Shown here in pieces: positions 47,148 through 58,595 of a DNA stretch of 64,000 nucleotides. The stretch's first letter is position 1, and every line of letters begins with the position of its first letter. Made by a program: the position numbers and the translations under genes. The stretch is from Sphingomonas natans (GTDB lineage Bacteria; Pseudomonadota; Alphaproteobacteria; Sphingomonadales; Sphingomonadaceae), in contig NZ_JAUOTP010000004.1 of the NCBI RefSeq assembly GCF_030546695.1, positions 62,001 to 126,000 on the forward strand, given 5' to 3'. The notes under the pieces were generated by a model. It saw only the letters and a program-made list of their open reading frames with translations, had not been told where the DNA came from and made no database searches.

Positions 47148-48575
47148 TCAAAGGCTGCGCATCCGCCGCAGCCCGGTCTCGGCGCGCAGCGGCAGCGAGA
47201 GCACGATCCGGTCGTCGTGGATCGCCAGCCGGCCGCCGGCCTCCTGCGCGAGCCGATCGACGAGGCGCAGCGCGAAGCCCAGGCCGAGTTCGGGCGCGTC
47301 GGCATCGCCGAGCGCGGCCGGCGGATCGAGCAAGGCTTGCGCCGGCCAGCCGGTGAGCCGGCCCGGGCGCGTAACGCTAAGCGCGAGCATCCGCCCGTCG
47401 GCGCGATCGCGCCCAAGCCGGGCGACGATCTGCTCCCGCCGGCGGCCGAGCGCGACGACCGCGCCGATCAGCCGCGCCACCATCCGCTCTACCGCCTGCG
47501 GATCGGCATCGACCGGGGGCAGGCCATCGGCGACGCGGAAACTGACCTTGAGCCCGCGTGCCTCGGCAAGCGGCTGGAGCGCGCCATCGATGCGAACCAG
47601 CAAGGCGGCGATATCGAGCCCGCCATCGCCGGCGGCGGCCACGGCCAGTTCCAGCGCGTCGATCGCCGCGACCAAGGCGGCGCCGCGCGACGCGACCTCG
47701 CTCGCGGCGGCGCGGATCTCGCCGGGCGGCAGCGCGTCCGCCACGACGGCCTCGACCATCGCCTCCAGCGGATCGCGCAGTCGATCGATCGCCCCGTCGA
47801 GCCGCGTCGTCTCCGCTGCGGAGGCGGTCGGCGCGGACGGCGCCTGGAGCACCGCGGTCTCGTCGGCGCGAGGCGCGCGCGCGACGCCGCGATAGCCCGC
47901 CGTCCGCCCGATAATGTCGTCGATCGGCTCGGCCGAGATCCGCCATTCGCCCGCATGCGGACCGTCCTCGACGAGGAGTCGCGCGTCGCTGAAGCCGGTG
48001 CCCGTGCGCCAGGCGCCCGCCGCCTGCCCGTCCACGCCCTGCGGCGGCTCGGCGCAATGAGCGAAGAGCGTGCCGTCCTGCGCCCGCAGCGCACCGCTTG
48101 CGTCGATCGTGAAGGCGAAGCCCGTTTCGAGCACGGGCTCCTCCTCGCGGCGCGCCTGATAGGCGTCGATCCGGGCGAGCAGATCGCTGATCTGGCTGGC
48201 CGCGATCGGCGGCGCCGGTTCGTGCTCGGCGGGGAACAGGTCGTATGGCTCGTCGAGCATCGCGGGAGTCATGCGCCTGAGCGGCGACGGCGTGCGCAGC
48301 AAAACTCCATAGGCTGCGGCATCACGCTCGAGATGATCGAGGAAAGGTGCGGAGGCGCGCGACAGATCGAGCCCCTCGATCATGCGGCGGCGATCGGACA
48401 AAGGCACGGCCTGCTCGGTCTCGCCGAAACGGGCGACGGCGTCCGCCGACAGCGCCTCATCCAGATCGGCGCCAACCGCGAGCAGATCGGCAAGTTGACG
48501 CCAGATGCGGACGCGATCGTCCTGATCCCGCGCCTCCCACGCCAATATCGTCGCGAGCCTGTCGTCGAAGCGCAC
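47148..48575 (-). CDS. Degenerate sensor histidine kinase-like protein
   Basis: About 475 residues, no membrane segments. The last about 200 residues resemble a histidine-kinase core: a helical hairpin with DGAIDRLRDPLEAMVEAV in the place of the H-box, and ELGLGFALRLVDRLAQEAGGRL resembling the G2 box of the ATPase domain. The phospho-acceptor His is absent and the N-box Asn is not evident, so it may not autophosphorylate. A PAS-like region may lie around 140-240. A GTG at 48575 preceded by GGGGGGAAACAG is used; longer starts are possible. It is divergent from the Lrp gene. Confidence 0.7.
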   Translation of the reverse strand: MRFDDRLATILAWEARDQDDRVRIWRQLADLLAVGADLDEALSADAVARFGETEQAVPLSDRRRMIEGLDLSRASAPFLDHLERDAAAYGVLLRTPSPLRRMTPAMLDEPYDLFPAEHEPAPPIAASQISDLLARIDAYQARREEEPVLETGFAFTIDASGALRAQDGTLFAHCAEPPQGVDGQAAGAWRTGTGFSDARLLVEDGPHAGEWRISAEPIDDIIGRTAGYRGVARAPRADETAVLQAPSAPTASAAETTRLDGAIDRLRDPLEAMVEAVVADALPPGEIRAAASEVASRGAALVAAIDALELAVAAAGDGGLDIAALLVRIDGALQPLAEARGLKVSFRVADGLPPVDADPQAVERMVARLIGAVVALGRRREQIVARLGRDRADGRMLALSVTRPGRLTGWPAQALLDPPAALGDADAPELGLGFALRLVDRLAQEAGGRLAIHDDRIVLSLPLRAETGLRRMRSL

Positions 48576-48653
48576 CTGTTTCCCCCCAAAAAGCGCGCAG
48601 CTGTCCCACGCGATCATATCGCGGCTGGCGCGTTTCGAGAAGCAAAGTCTTGC

Positions 48654-48683
48654 TTGGAAAATTACGCGGCGGCGCAATATGAT
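48654..48683 (+). promoter_or_regulatory. Putative sigma70-type promoter for the Lrp gene
   Basis: TTGGAA (48654-48659), an 18-bp spacer and TATGAT (48678-48683), placed 35 bp before the GTG of the Lrp-type regulator. It is judged by eye. Confidence 0.45.
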
Positions 48684-48717
48684 TGCTGCCAAGACCCATC
48701 CGCCGCAAGGAACATCC

Positions 48718-49197
48718 GTGCCGACGCAGACGCCCCTCGATCCGATCGATCGCACGATCCTCGCGACACTTCAGGACGAGGGCCGAATCACCAATGTCGA
48801 GCTGGCCGGCCGGGTCGGTCTGACCGCCCCGCCGTGCCTGCGCCGCGTGCGCACGCTGGAGGAGAGCGGCATCATCCGCGGCTATCATGCCGAGCTCGAT
48901 CCCGCCGCCTTGGGCTTCGGCATTACCGTCTTCGCGATGGTGAGCCTCAAGAGCCAGGCCGAGGCGGATCTGCTCGCGTTCGAGGAACATGTCACCGCGC
49001 TGCCCGAGGTGCGTGAATGCCATATGCTCAACGGCGAGATCGATTTCGTGCTGAAGATCGTCGCGCACGATCTGCAGGCGTTCCAACTGTTCCTGACATC
49101 GAAGCTGACGCCCGCACCGAACGTGGGCAGCGTGAAGACCTCGCTGACGATCCGCACCGCCAAGCAGGTGCCAGGCGTCCCCGTCGATCTGGGCTAA
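48718..49197 (+). CDS. Lrp/AsnC-family transcriptional regulator
   Basis: A 159-residue protein with an N-terminal HTH (DPIDRTILATLQDEGRITNVELAGRVGLTAPPC, read in pieces: LDPIDRTILATL, ITNVELAGRVGLTAPPCLRR) and a C-terminal RAM domain (ECHMLNGEIDFVLKIVAHDL). The GTG at 48718 is preceded by AAGGA at seven bases and gives the usual family length; an ATG at 48679 would add a non-conserved prefix. It probably senses an amino acid and may control its divergent neighbour or itself. Confidence 0.93.
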   Translation: MPTQTPLDPIDRTILATLQDEGRITNVELAGRVGLTAPPCLRRVRTLEESGIIRGYHAELDPAALGFGITVFAMVSLKSQAEADLLAFEEHVTALPEVRECHMLNGEIDFVLKIVAHDLQAFQLFLTSKLTPAPNVGSVKTSLTIRTAKQVPGVPVDLG

Positions 49198-49236
49198 GAG
49201 CGCCCGCGGCGCGCCGCCAGCCGATCCGGCCTCCGC

Positions 49237-50520
49237 TCAGGCGGCGCTGGCCGCCATCCGGGCGGCGAGTTTCTCTTCCTCGGTCCAGACCCGGCGCTCC
49301 TTCGGCGCCTTGGGCGGCTTGACCTGCTTGACCGGCCCGCCGCCCAGCACGGGTGCGCGCTTGGTCGAATGGCGCGCTATCTCGCAATGCCATTCGTGAT
49401 CGTCCTGCACGGTCAACTGGCGGCCGATCTCGCGCTCGACATCGTGCAGCCAGGCGCGCTGCTCGGCGTCGCACAGCGTGATCGCATAGCCGCTGCGCCC
49501 CGCGCGACCGGTGCGGCCGATGCGGTGGACATAGCTTTCGGGCAGGCTCGGCAGATCATGGTTGAAGACATGCGTCACCGTATCGACGTCGATCCCGCGC
49601 GCGGCGATATCGGTCGCCACGAGGACCTGCACGTCGCCCGCGCGGAAGGCGTCGAGCGCGCGCTCGCGCTGCCCCTGCGACTTGTTGCCGTGCAGCGCCT
49701 CGGCGGTGATGCCGCTCTCGCTGATGAACGCGCAGACCTCGTTGGCGATATTCTTCTGCAGCGTGAAGACGACTGCCTGCCCCATGTCGGGCGTGCGCAG
49801 CAGCGCTAGCAGCGCCTCCTTCTTGTGCGCCGCATCGAGGAACATCACCGACTGTTCGATCCGATCGACGGTGGTCGACGGCGGGGCGATCTCGACGCTG
49901 GCGGGATCGGTGAGCAGGCTCTCGGCCAGCGCGACGATCGACTTCGGCATCGTCGCCGAGAACAGCAAGGTCTGCCTGTCCTTGGGCAAAGTCGCAACAA
50001 GCCGCTCGATCGGCTTGGCGAAGCCCATGTCGAGCATCTGATCGGCCTCGTCCAGCACCAGCGCCTCGAGCTGCGACAGGTCGCACAGTCGCTGCTCGAT
50101 CAGGTCGAGCAGCCGCCCTGGCGCGGCGACGACGATGTCGACGCCGGCTTTCAGCGCCGCGACCTGATGGAACTGGCTGACGCCGCCGAAGATCGTCGTG
50201 ACGCTGAGTGACAGGTGGCGGCCGAAGCTCTCGAAGCCGGCGGCGATCTGCGACACGAGTTCGCGCGTCGGCGCGAGCACGAGGATGCGGGTGCCGCCCT
50301 TGGGCGCAGGGCGGGGATCCGCGGCGAGGCGGTGCAGCAGCGGCAGCGCGAAGGCGGCAGTCTTGCCGGTGCCGGTCTGCGCCATGCCGAGCATGTCGCG
50401 GCCTTGCAGCAGCATCGGGATCGACTGGGCCTGGATCGGCGTCGGATGGGCATAGCCCTGCTCGGCGAGCGCCTGCAGCAGAGACGGTGCCAGAGCGAGA
50501 TCGGCGAAAGTCATGGTCAT
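49237..50520 (-). CDS. DEAD-box RNA helicase (RhlE-like)
   Basis: About 427 residues. Motifs in order: the Q motif GYAHPTPIQAQSIP, motif I AQTGTGKT, PTRELVSQI, motif II DEAD within LVLDEADQMLD, motif III SAT, then ATDIAARGIDV and HRIGRTGRAG. The tail is short and basic (VKQVKPPKAPKERRVW), as in RhlE. It unwinds short RNA duplexes, helping ribosome assembly or RNA decay. The ATG at 50520 is one of several closely spaced in-frame starts. It is transcribed alone, downstream of a strong hairpin. Confidence 0.95.
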   Translation of the reverse strand: MTMTFADLALAPSLLQALAEQGYAHPTPIQAQSIPMLLQGRDMLGMAQTGTGKTAAFALPLLHRLAADPRPAPKGGTRILVLAPTRELVSQIAAGFESFGRHLSLSVTTIFGGVSQFHQVAALKAGVDIVVAAPGRLLDLIEQRLCDLSQLEALVLDEADQMLDMGFAKPIERLVATLPKDRQTLLFSATMPKSIVALAESLLTDPASVEIAPPSTTVDRIEQSVMFLDAAHKKEALLALLRTPDMGQAVVFTLQKNIANEVCAFISESGITAEALHGNKSQGQRERALDAFRAGDVQVLVATDIAARGIDVDTVTHVFNHDLPSLPESYVHRIGRTGRAGRSGYAITLCDAEQRAWLHDVEREIGRQLTVQDDHEWHCEIARHSTKRAPVLGGGPVKQVKPPKAPKERRVWTEEEKLAARMAASAA

Positions 50521-50660
50521 CGTCACGCGGCGCCTCCAGCGCTGAGCAAGCTGCGCCGGGATCGGGCTTAGCGTTTCGGAAGCGCGGGCTGTTAGGTGCG
50601 ATGCTGCACTGCGTCAACGCGCAATGCGGGCACAATGAATCGCGGCGCGCTCCGCACAGA

Positions 50661-50695
50661 GAAACGCCGTCCCGGATCTCCCGGGACGGCGTTTC
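50661..50695. terminator. Perfect hairpin, probable terminator of the repeat-protein gene
   Basis: A 15-bp perfect inverted repeat (arms 50661-50675 and 50681-50695, GC-rich with AAAC/GTTT ends) around a 5-nt loop ATCTC. It lies 24 bp beyond the stop of the minus-strand gene at 50719-51975. No long T run follows on either strand, so termination strength is uncertain. Confidence 0.7.
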
Positions 50696-50718
50696 CGTGT
50701 CAGCAATATCGCAGACGA

Positions 50719-51975
50719 TCAGGCCGTCGGCGGGTGATCGACATAGACGGTCCACAGATCGGCAAGCGGCTTGCGCGGGCCGGTGACCTGCGCGAACGCG
50801 GCCTTGGCGCCGGCCGCGTCGCCCGACTTGGCGAGCGCCATGCCGAGGCGGACATTGACGACATTGGCATCGACGCCGCCCTTCTGCAGCGCGAGCTTGT
50901 ATAGTTCGACTGCCTTCGTCCACTCGCCATAGCCCAGGAACGCATCGGCGGTGTTGAGCGCGACCTTGCCGGTCGCCGCGGCATTGGCCGACTTGCCGGC
51001 ACTCGCCAGCGATGCCTTATCGGCAGGGACCTTGGCGGAGACGATGCCCTTGATCTCGCTCGCATTCTTGCCCGCGGGATTGACCTGGCCCGATGAAGTG
51101 CCGGCGTTCAGCACCATCTGCGCCTCGCCCGGATAGCGCAGGTAGGTCGCGAGGACATAGTCCATGTAATCGCGCTCGCCCTTCATCCCGCCGGTGGCGT
51201 AGAGCAGGCGATACAGATCGATCTCGGTATCCGGATCGAGCTTCGACGAATCGCGATAGATGACCAGCGAATCGCGCCAGTTGCTCTTGGTCGGATAGGC
51301 CGAGACCCACTTGCGCGCGAGATCGGCGGTGATCGCGTTGATCGCGGCCTTGTCGGGGCCCGCCTTCGCGCCATAGCCGATCGCGATGCCGCGCTGATAC
51401 CAGGCCTCGGGCACCGGCTGGCCGGCAGCCTGCTGCTTGTCGATCGTCGCTGTCAGCGACTGAAGCGCGACGAGATCCTTGCCCAACTCATGCTGCGAGG
51501 AGACGAGCACGGGGATAAGATCGGCATCGGCGCTGCCCGCGGCCTGCGCGGCGAGCAGAGCGGTCTCGGCGGTGCGGAAGTCCTTCGCCTGATAGGCCAT
51601 CTTGGCCTTGACCATCTGCAGCTGGCTGACGGTCTCCGGCGGGGCCTTGCCGCTGTCGATCATCATGTTGACCGCCTTGGGAAACAGATCGGGCTGCTGG
51701 CCCTTCTGCGCGACCTGCAGATACAGCTGGCCGACGATATATTTGTCATCGGCGGTCTTGATCTCGGGCTCGGCGGTTTCGATCGCGGTCTTGGCGCCGG
51801 CGAAATCATTCTTGGCGAGCGCGGCCTGCGCGGCGACGGCACCGGCGCGGACCTTCGGAGACAGCTCCATCGCGGCGGGCTTGGCTTCCTTCTCCTTGGC
51901 GAAGGCAGGCGCGGTCGCGACGACCCCGCCGAGCGCCAGCGCGAGACAGAGCGCGGTGGTGGAAAGCATCTTCAT
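50719..51975 (-). CDS. Exported helical-repeat (TPR-like) protein
   Basis: A 418-residue protein with a clear signal peptide (MKMLSTTALCLALALGG, cleaved after AFA). The mature part is Ala-rich and helical with TPR-like units (AALAKNDFAGAKTAIETAEP, MAYQAKDFRTAETALLAAQA, FLGYGEWTKAVELYKLALQKG, GMALAKSGDAAGAKAAFAQV). It is probably a periplasmic scaffold or protein-protein interaction factor. I do not recognise a specific family. The start is the ATG at 51975, with GAGGAG about 11 bases upstream. It appears monocistronic. Confidence 0.85.
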   Translation of the reverse strand: MKMLSTTALCLALALGGVVATAPAFAKEKEAKPAAMELSPKVRAGAVAAQAALAKNDFAGAKTAIETAEPEIKTADDKYIVGQLYLQVAQKGQQPDLFPKAVNMMIDSGKAPPETVSQLQMVKAKMAYQAKDFRTAETALLAAQAAGSADADLIPVLVSSQHELGKDLVALQSLTATIDKQQAAGQPVPEAWYQRGIAIGYGAKAGPDKAAINAITADLARKWVSAYPTKSNWRDSLVIYRDSSKLDPDTEIDLYRLLYATGGMKGERDYMDYVLATYLRYPGEAQMVLNAGTSSGQVNPAGKNASEIKGIVSAKVPADKASLASAGKSANAAATGKVALNTADAFLGYGEWTKAVELYKLALQKGGVDANVVNVRLGMALAKSGDAAGAKAAFAQVTGPRKPLADLWTVYVDHPPTA

Positions 51976-52352
51976 CTGGCTTCATCTCCTCTGGGCTCGC
52001 CTGGTCGAGCCGGCGCGGTGGCGTGCCTAACTCCGGCAGGCGACGCCGACAAGCGCTCAAGCTGCCTGTTCGGCGGTGAACGCCTCTTGAACCCGCATCG
52101 GGCGCGTTGGTTTCCCTGTCCTTCCCCTCCCTGCACGCAGGGAGGGGACCGAGGGGTGGGTGCGCCGAGCATATGTGACACCTGCCGCGAGGGACCCACC
52201 CCCGGGCCCTCCCTCCGTGCGGGGAGGGGAGCCATGCCTCGCGCGCGCCCACGCGCCTACGCGGGGTGGTGTAAACGCCCACGTGTCGCTAAACGGTCAT
52301 GCCGGGCCCTGCGCACCGGGCCCCTTCCCCGCAGCGACAACGAGACACATCC
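51976..52352. other. 377-bp region upstream of gyrA
   Basis: It holds the upstream sequence of the divergent minus-strand repeat-protein gene, the inverted repeat at 52121-52230, and about 120 bp before gyrA in which I see no clear promoter hexamers. No gene is supported. Confidence 0.5.
52121..52230. repeat. Inverted intergenic repeat with two GC-rich hairpins
   Basis: A hairpin CCCCTCCCTGC/GCAGGGAGGGG (52124-52147) is followed by GGGGTGGGT (52153-52161). The mirror image ACCCACCCCC (52195-52204) and a second hairpin CCCTCCC/GGGAGGG (52208-52227) come next. The two halves form an extended inverted repeat between the repeat-protein gene and gyrA. Such elements are common in sphingomonad intergenic DNA (from memory). 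Confidence 0.7.
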
Positions 52353-55139
<2,787 letters not shown>

Positions 55140-55149
55140 CGGACGGGCA

Positions 55150-55641
55150 ATGATGTTCGCGCCCGGCGCGGCCGCCTGCATCGGTGCCTGCCTGATCGAG
55201 GCGCTGTCGCCCGAGCGGCGCGCGGTCGTCGAGCAGCAGGTGCGCACGCAGGGGCCGGCGCGCGCCGTCGCCGATCTGTCTTCGGACGGGGTCGGCCGCG
55301 GCAGCCGCTGGGACATATTGATGATCGCGATCGAAAGCGGCGATGTCGGCTGGCTGCGCGTCGCCGGAGCGCTCCGCCCCGGCGCAACCGGGGCGGCCGG
55401 AGAGGCGTTGCTCAGCGCGCTGTCTACGGCGCTCCGCCGCAATGCGCCCGGCGTGCTCGGCATGATGGGGCCGACGATCCGCGCCGAGGACATCTGCTAT
55501 CAGCGGATCGATGCGCGGCCGATCGACGACAAGGTGTTCGAGGTCCATACGCGCAACGCTCTGGTGAGCGTCGCCGACCCCAGATTGACGGCGCTGCGCG
55601 ACAAATGCCTCGCGATCCTGACCCAGCATAGCGAGGAATGA
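55150..55641 (+). CDS. Hypothetical protein downstream of gyrA
   Basis: A 163-residue soluble alpha-helical protein starting MMFAPGAAACIG, 10 bp after the gyrA stop (a second ATG follows at once). No membrane segment apart from a short hydrophobic start, and no recognised domain. Segments RAVADLSSDGVGRGSRWDIL and VFEVHTRNALVSVADPRLTALRDKCL look conserved in character. The 3' end overlaps the DUF952 gene by four bases (ATGA), so the two are likely co-transcribed with gyrA. Confidence 0.7.
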   Translation: MMFAPGAAACIGACLIEALSPERRAVVEQQVRTQGPARAVADLSSDGVGRGSRWDILMIAIESGDVGWLRVAGALRPGATGAAGEALLSALSTALRRNAPGVLGMMGPTIRAEDICYQRIDARPIDDKVFEVHTRNALVSVADPRLTALRDKCLAILTQHSEE

Positions 55642-55994
55642 CGATGCCCGAGCCGATCGCCTACAAGGTTCTGACGACCGAGCAGATGGAGATGCTGGAG
55701 CATGAGAGCAGCTTCGCGGGCGCACCGATCGATCTCGCCGACGGCTATATCCACCTCTCGACCGCGGCGCAGCTGACCGAGACCGTCGACAAGCATTTCG
55801 CCGGGCAAGACGGGCTGCATCTGGCCGCGGTCGATCTCGATGCGCTGGGTGACGCGATCCGCTGGGAGGAATCGCGCGGCGGCCAGCTCTTCCCGCATCT
55901 CTACGGTCAGCCGCTGAGCCTGGAGACGATCCTCGCCTACGGCCCGCTCGAACGCGAGGCGGACGGCACGATCCGGTTGCCCGTCGCCGGCTAG
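55638..55994 (+). CDS. DUF952 family protein
   Basis: A 118-residue protein matching the DUF952 family: AYKVLTTEQ, DLADGYIHLSTAAQLTETVDKHFAG, LHLAAVDLDALG, WEESRGGQLFPHLYGQPL. The family has the fold of the ADP-ribosyltransferase-like group in some members, but the function is unknown. The start overlaps the preceding stop (ATGA), indicating coupling. It is followed on the opposite strand by the tmRNA gene. Confidence 0.9.
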   Translation: MTMPEPIAYKVLTTEQMEMLEHESSFAGAPIDLADGYIHLSTAAQLTETVDKHFAGQDGLHLAAVDLDALGDAIRWEESRGGQLFPHLYGQPLSLETILAYGPLEREADGTIRLPVAG

Positions 55995-56039
55995 ACCGGG
56001 GGCACCGCGCTCGCGGGGCGCAGGGCGAGCGCCTAAAGG

Positions 56040-56400
56040 GAATGTCCGGGGGGATTCTGTTGCTCGGCCCCCCCGGCGGCCGCCGGAATCCGCTTCTGTT
56101 GCCCGGTGCGGCCCGAACCGCGTTCAAGCCTTATAATCTAAGCCGTTAGGCCTTGATTATGCAGCAATCGCGAGCGCCTCGTTATCGTTGGCACTTGTGG
56201 TTTTGAGCCTTTAACGGGTTACTCAGCCCGGGCGAAAACACGCATCCCGTCCACACGTCGATCCTAGTTCGGCCCCGTCAGAGCCGGCCTTGAGAGACCG
56301 GTTATGGTGGAGCCGCCGGGTACTGCCCCCGGGTCCGCTGCGTCGAAAGTACGTACGATTTATCGCCATAGCCGCGGCGAACCCCGGCACGGGCGATATA
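56040..56400 (-). ncRNA. ssrA: Transfer-messenger RNA, circularly permuted two-piece form
   Basis: On the minus strand the tag frame at 56157-56192 reads ANDNEALAIAA followed by a stop, the alphaproteobacterial tmRNA tag. The piece order is permuted. The acceptor piece comes first and ends in CGGCTCCACCA (CCA at 56305-56307). A spacer of about 28 nt follows (56277-56304), then the coding piece starts GGGGCCGAACTAGGATCGAC at 56276. GGGGCCG pairs with CGGCTCC to form the acceptor stem. The outer ends (near 56400 and 56040) are estimated. It tags proteins on stalled ribosomes for proteolysis, with SmpB. Confidence 0.93.
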
Positions 56401-56441
56401 GGCAAGCGGTGCCGGGATGTGAAGGGCGCGAACGAGCGGCG

Positions 56442-56900
56442 TTACTTGCCCCGCGCTTTCAGCTCGTCGCGGATCTCGCGGAGCAGCTGCACCTCGGCGC
56501 TGTCGGGCGCGGGGGCGGCGCCTGCTTCCTCGCGCGCTTTCTCCGCCTCGAAGGCGGTCATCGCCTTGCTGACCGCGCGCAGCAGCAGGAAGATGATGAA
56601 GGCGACGATGATGAAATTGACGACCTGCGTCGCGAAGGCGCCATAGCCGAGCAGCGGGACGCCGGCCTTCTTGAGATCGGCATAGCTGGCCATCGACCCG
56701 GCATAGTCCGCCGGGACCGGGCCGAGCCGCAAGAAATAGCCCGAGAAATCGAGCCCGCCGAAGATCTTGCCGATCATCGGCATGATGATGTCGTCGGTCA
56801 GGCTGGTCACGATCTTGCCGAAGGCGGCGCCGATGATCACGGCGACCGCGAGATCCATCACGTTGCCGCGGTTGATGAATGCCTTGAATTCCTTGAGCAT
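56442..56900 (-). CDS. mscL: Large-conductance mechanosensitive channel MscL
   Basis: A 152-residue inner-membrane protein. It begins MLKEFKAFINRGNVMDLAVAVIIGAAFGKIV in pieces: LKEFKAFINRGNVMDLAVAV and IIGAAFGKIVTSLTDDIIMP, then a second helix VVNFIIVAFIIFLLLRAVSK, and ends with the cytoplasmic helix VQLLREIRDELKAR, all MscL hallmarks. AAGGA lies eight bases before the ATG at 56900. It is the second mechanosensitive channel in the window. The tmRNA gene lies directly downstream on the same strand. Confidence 0.95.
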   Translation of the reverse strand: MLKEFKAFINRGNVMDLAVAVIIGAAFGKIVTSLTDDIIMPMIGKIFGGLDFSGYFLRLGPVPADYAGSMASYADLKKAGVPLLGYGAFATQVVNFIIVAFIIFLLLRAVSKAMTAFEAEKAREEAGAAPAPDSAEVQLLREIRDELKARGK

Positions 56901-57049
56901 CGAAAGTCCTTTTCGGCCGTTTCTCACCCTGCGCGCTTTGTCGGGCCTCGCGCCGGCCGGATCAACCCCGACGATCCGGCGATCTTGATTGCGGCACGTG
57001 TTCTACCCAAGTAAGACGGCGCAACCGAAACAATCCTTTCCGAGGACGC

Positions 57050-57640
57050 ATGATGTCGCTTTCGATCAAGACCCGTCTCGCCTTTGTCGCGCCCCTCGCT
57101 GCGATCGCGCTCGGCGGCTGCGGCATCAATTCGATTCCGACCGCCGAAGAGAATGCGAAGGCCAAATGGGCCGACGTGCAGAACGAATATCAGCGCCGCG
57201 CCGATCTCGTCCCAAATCTCGTGGCGACGGTGAAGGCGGCCGGCGCGCAGGAAAAGAGCATCCTCGTTGAGGTGACGCAGGCGCGGGCTGCGGCGAACAC
57301 GGTCCGCGTCTCGGCGAGCGACCTGACCGATCCGGCCAAGCTCGCGCAGTTCGATCGCGCGCAGAGCACGCTCGGCCTATCGCTGCAGAAGATGCAGGAA
57401 GCCTATCCCGAGTTGCAGAGCCAGGAAGGCTATAAGACGCTGCAGAGCCAACTCGAGGGCACCGAGAACCGGATCACGATCTCGCGCCGCGATTATAACG
57501 AGGCGGTGCAGAGCTATAACACGCGCATCCGCACCTTCCCCGACGCGGTCGGCGCGAAGATCTTCTACGGCGCCAAGCCGATGGCGACCTTCCAGGCGAC
57601 GAGTGCGGGCGCCGACACCGCCCCCAAGGTGAATTTCTAA
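57050..57640 (+). CDS. LemA family lipoprotein
   Basis: About 196 residues. A lipobox (ALGGCGINSIP) follows a short hydrophobic leader, so the mature protein is lipid-anchored. The LemA core has NAKAKWADVQNEYQRRADLVPNL, VTQARAAANTVR, YPELQSQEGYKTLQSQLEGTENRI and ISRRDYNEAVQSYNTRI. Tandem ATGs occur at 57050 and 57053; GAGGA spacing suits 57053 slightly better. It precedes two TPM-domain genes by short gaps, an arrangement seen in many bacteria. The function is unknown. Confidence 0.93.
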   Translation: MMSLSIKTRLAFVAPLAAIALGGCGINSIPTAEENAKAKWADVQNEYQRRADLVPNLVATVKAAGAQEKSILVEVTQARAAANTVRVSASDLTDPAKLAQFDRAQSTLGLSLQKMQEAYPELQSQEGYKTLQSQLEGTENRITISRRDYNEAVQSYNTRIRTFPDAVGAKIFYGAKPMATFQATSAGADTAPKVNF

Positions 57641-57647
57641 GCGGCTC

Positions 57648-58595
57648 GTGACGCTTTTTCATCCGCACGGCCAGGGCCGGGGTTCATCGAGGCGCTCGGC
57701 CCGCGCTCCGGCTTTAGCTTGGCTATGGTTGGTCGCGCTGGCGGCGTTCGCGCTGGGCGGGGTCGCCTCCCCTGCTCGCGCGCAGACCTTTCCGGCGTTC
57801 ACGGGGCTGGTCGTCGACGGCGCCAACCTGCTTCCTGCCGATCGCAAGGCGACGCTGCAGGCCAAGCTCGAAGCCTTCCAGAAGACGACGCAGCGCCAGC
57901 TCGTCGTCGCCGTCATCCCTGATCTGCAGGGCTATGCGGTCGAGGATTATGGCTACCGGCTCGGGCGCAGCTGGGGCGTCGGGCTCAAGGATGCCGACAA
58001 TGGCGTGATCCTGATCGTCGCGCCCAAGGAGCATAAGGTCCGGATCGAGGTCGGGCGCCGGCTAGAGCCCTTCCTGACCGACGCGATCTCCAGCGTCATC
58101 GTCCGCGACCGCATCGTCCCGGCCTTCAAGGCGAACGACATGCCCGGCGGCATCGACGCCGGCACCGACGCGATCATCGCACAGCTCAGCCTGCCCGACG
58201 AGCAGGCGAAGGCGCAGGCCGCCAAGGCCGCGACCGAATTCGATCGGACGCACAAGCGCTCGTCCTCCGGCGACGGCCTTCCGCTCGGCCTGATCTTCTG
58301 GGGCTTCGTCGTCCTGTTCGTGATCCTCGCGATGCGGCGCGGGCGCAGCGGCAATGCCGGCGGGCCATGGGGCCAGCGCCGCTACAAGAGCAATGACGGC
58401 GGCCATGGCTGGATCTGGCTGTGGGCGGCGAGCGAGATCCTCAACAGTTCGAGCCGTGGCGGCGGGGGCGGCGGCGGTTTCCTCGGCGGCGGGAGCAACG
58501 GCGGCGGGGGCTCCGACGGCAGCTGGGGCGGCGGCGGCTTCACCGGCGGCGGCGGCGGCGATTTCGGAGGCGGTGGCGCCTCGGGAGACTGGTGA
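57648..58595 (+). CDS. TPM-domain membrane protein with Gly-rich tail
   Basis: A 315-residue protein (GTG start). A signal-like hydrophobic stretch (LAWLWLVALAAFALGGVAS) precedes the TPM domain (FTGLVVDGANLLPADRKATL, RQLVVAVIPDLQGYAVEDYG, GVGLKDADNGVILIVAPKEHKVRIEVG). A single membrane helix (LPLGLIFWGFVVLFVILAM) follows, and the tail from about 260 on is almost entirely Gly/Ser. It is the usual partner of LemA. The stop overlaps the next ATG by one base (TGATG). Confidence 0.9.
   Translation: MTLFHPHGQGRGSSRRSARAPALAWLWLVALAAFALGGVASPARAQTFPAFTGLVVDGANLLPADRKATLQAKLEAFQKTTQRQLVVAVIPDLQGYAVEDYGYRLGRSWGVGLKDADNGVILIVAPKEHKVRIEVGRRLEPFLTDAISSVIVRDRIVPAFKANDMPGGIDAGTDAIIAQLSLPDEQAKAQAAKAATEFDRTHKRSSSGDGLPLGLIFWGFVVLFVILAMRRGRSGNAGGPWGQRRYKSNDGGHGWIWLWAASEILNSSSRGGGGGGGFLGGGSNGGGGSDGSWGGGGFTGGGGGDFGGGGASGDW

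Noticed and set aside
51430-51450. Palindrome-like CGCTGTCAGCG inside the repeat-protein gene
   Set aside because: Lies in coding sequence and only half matches the operator; considered chance.
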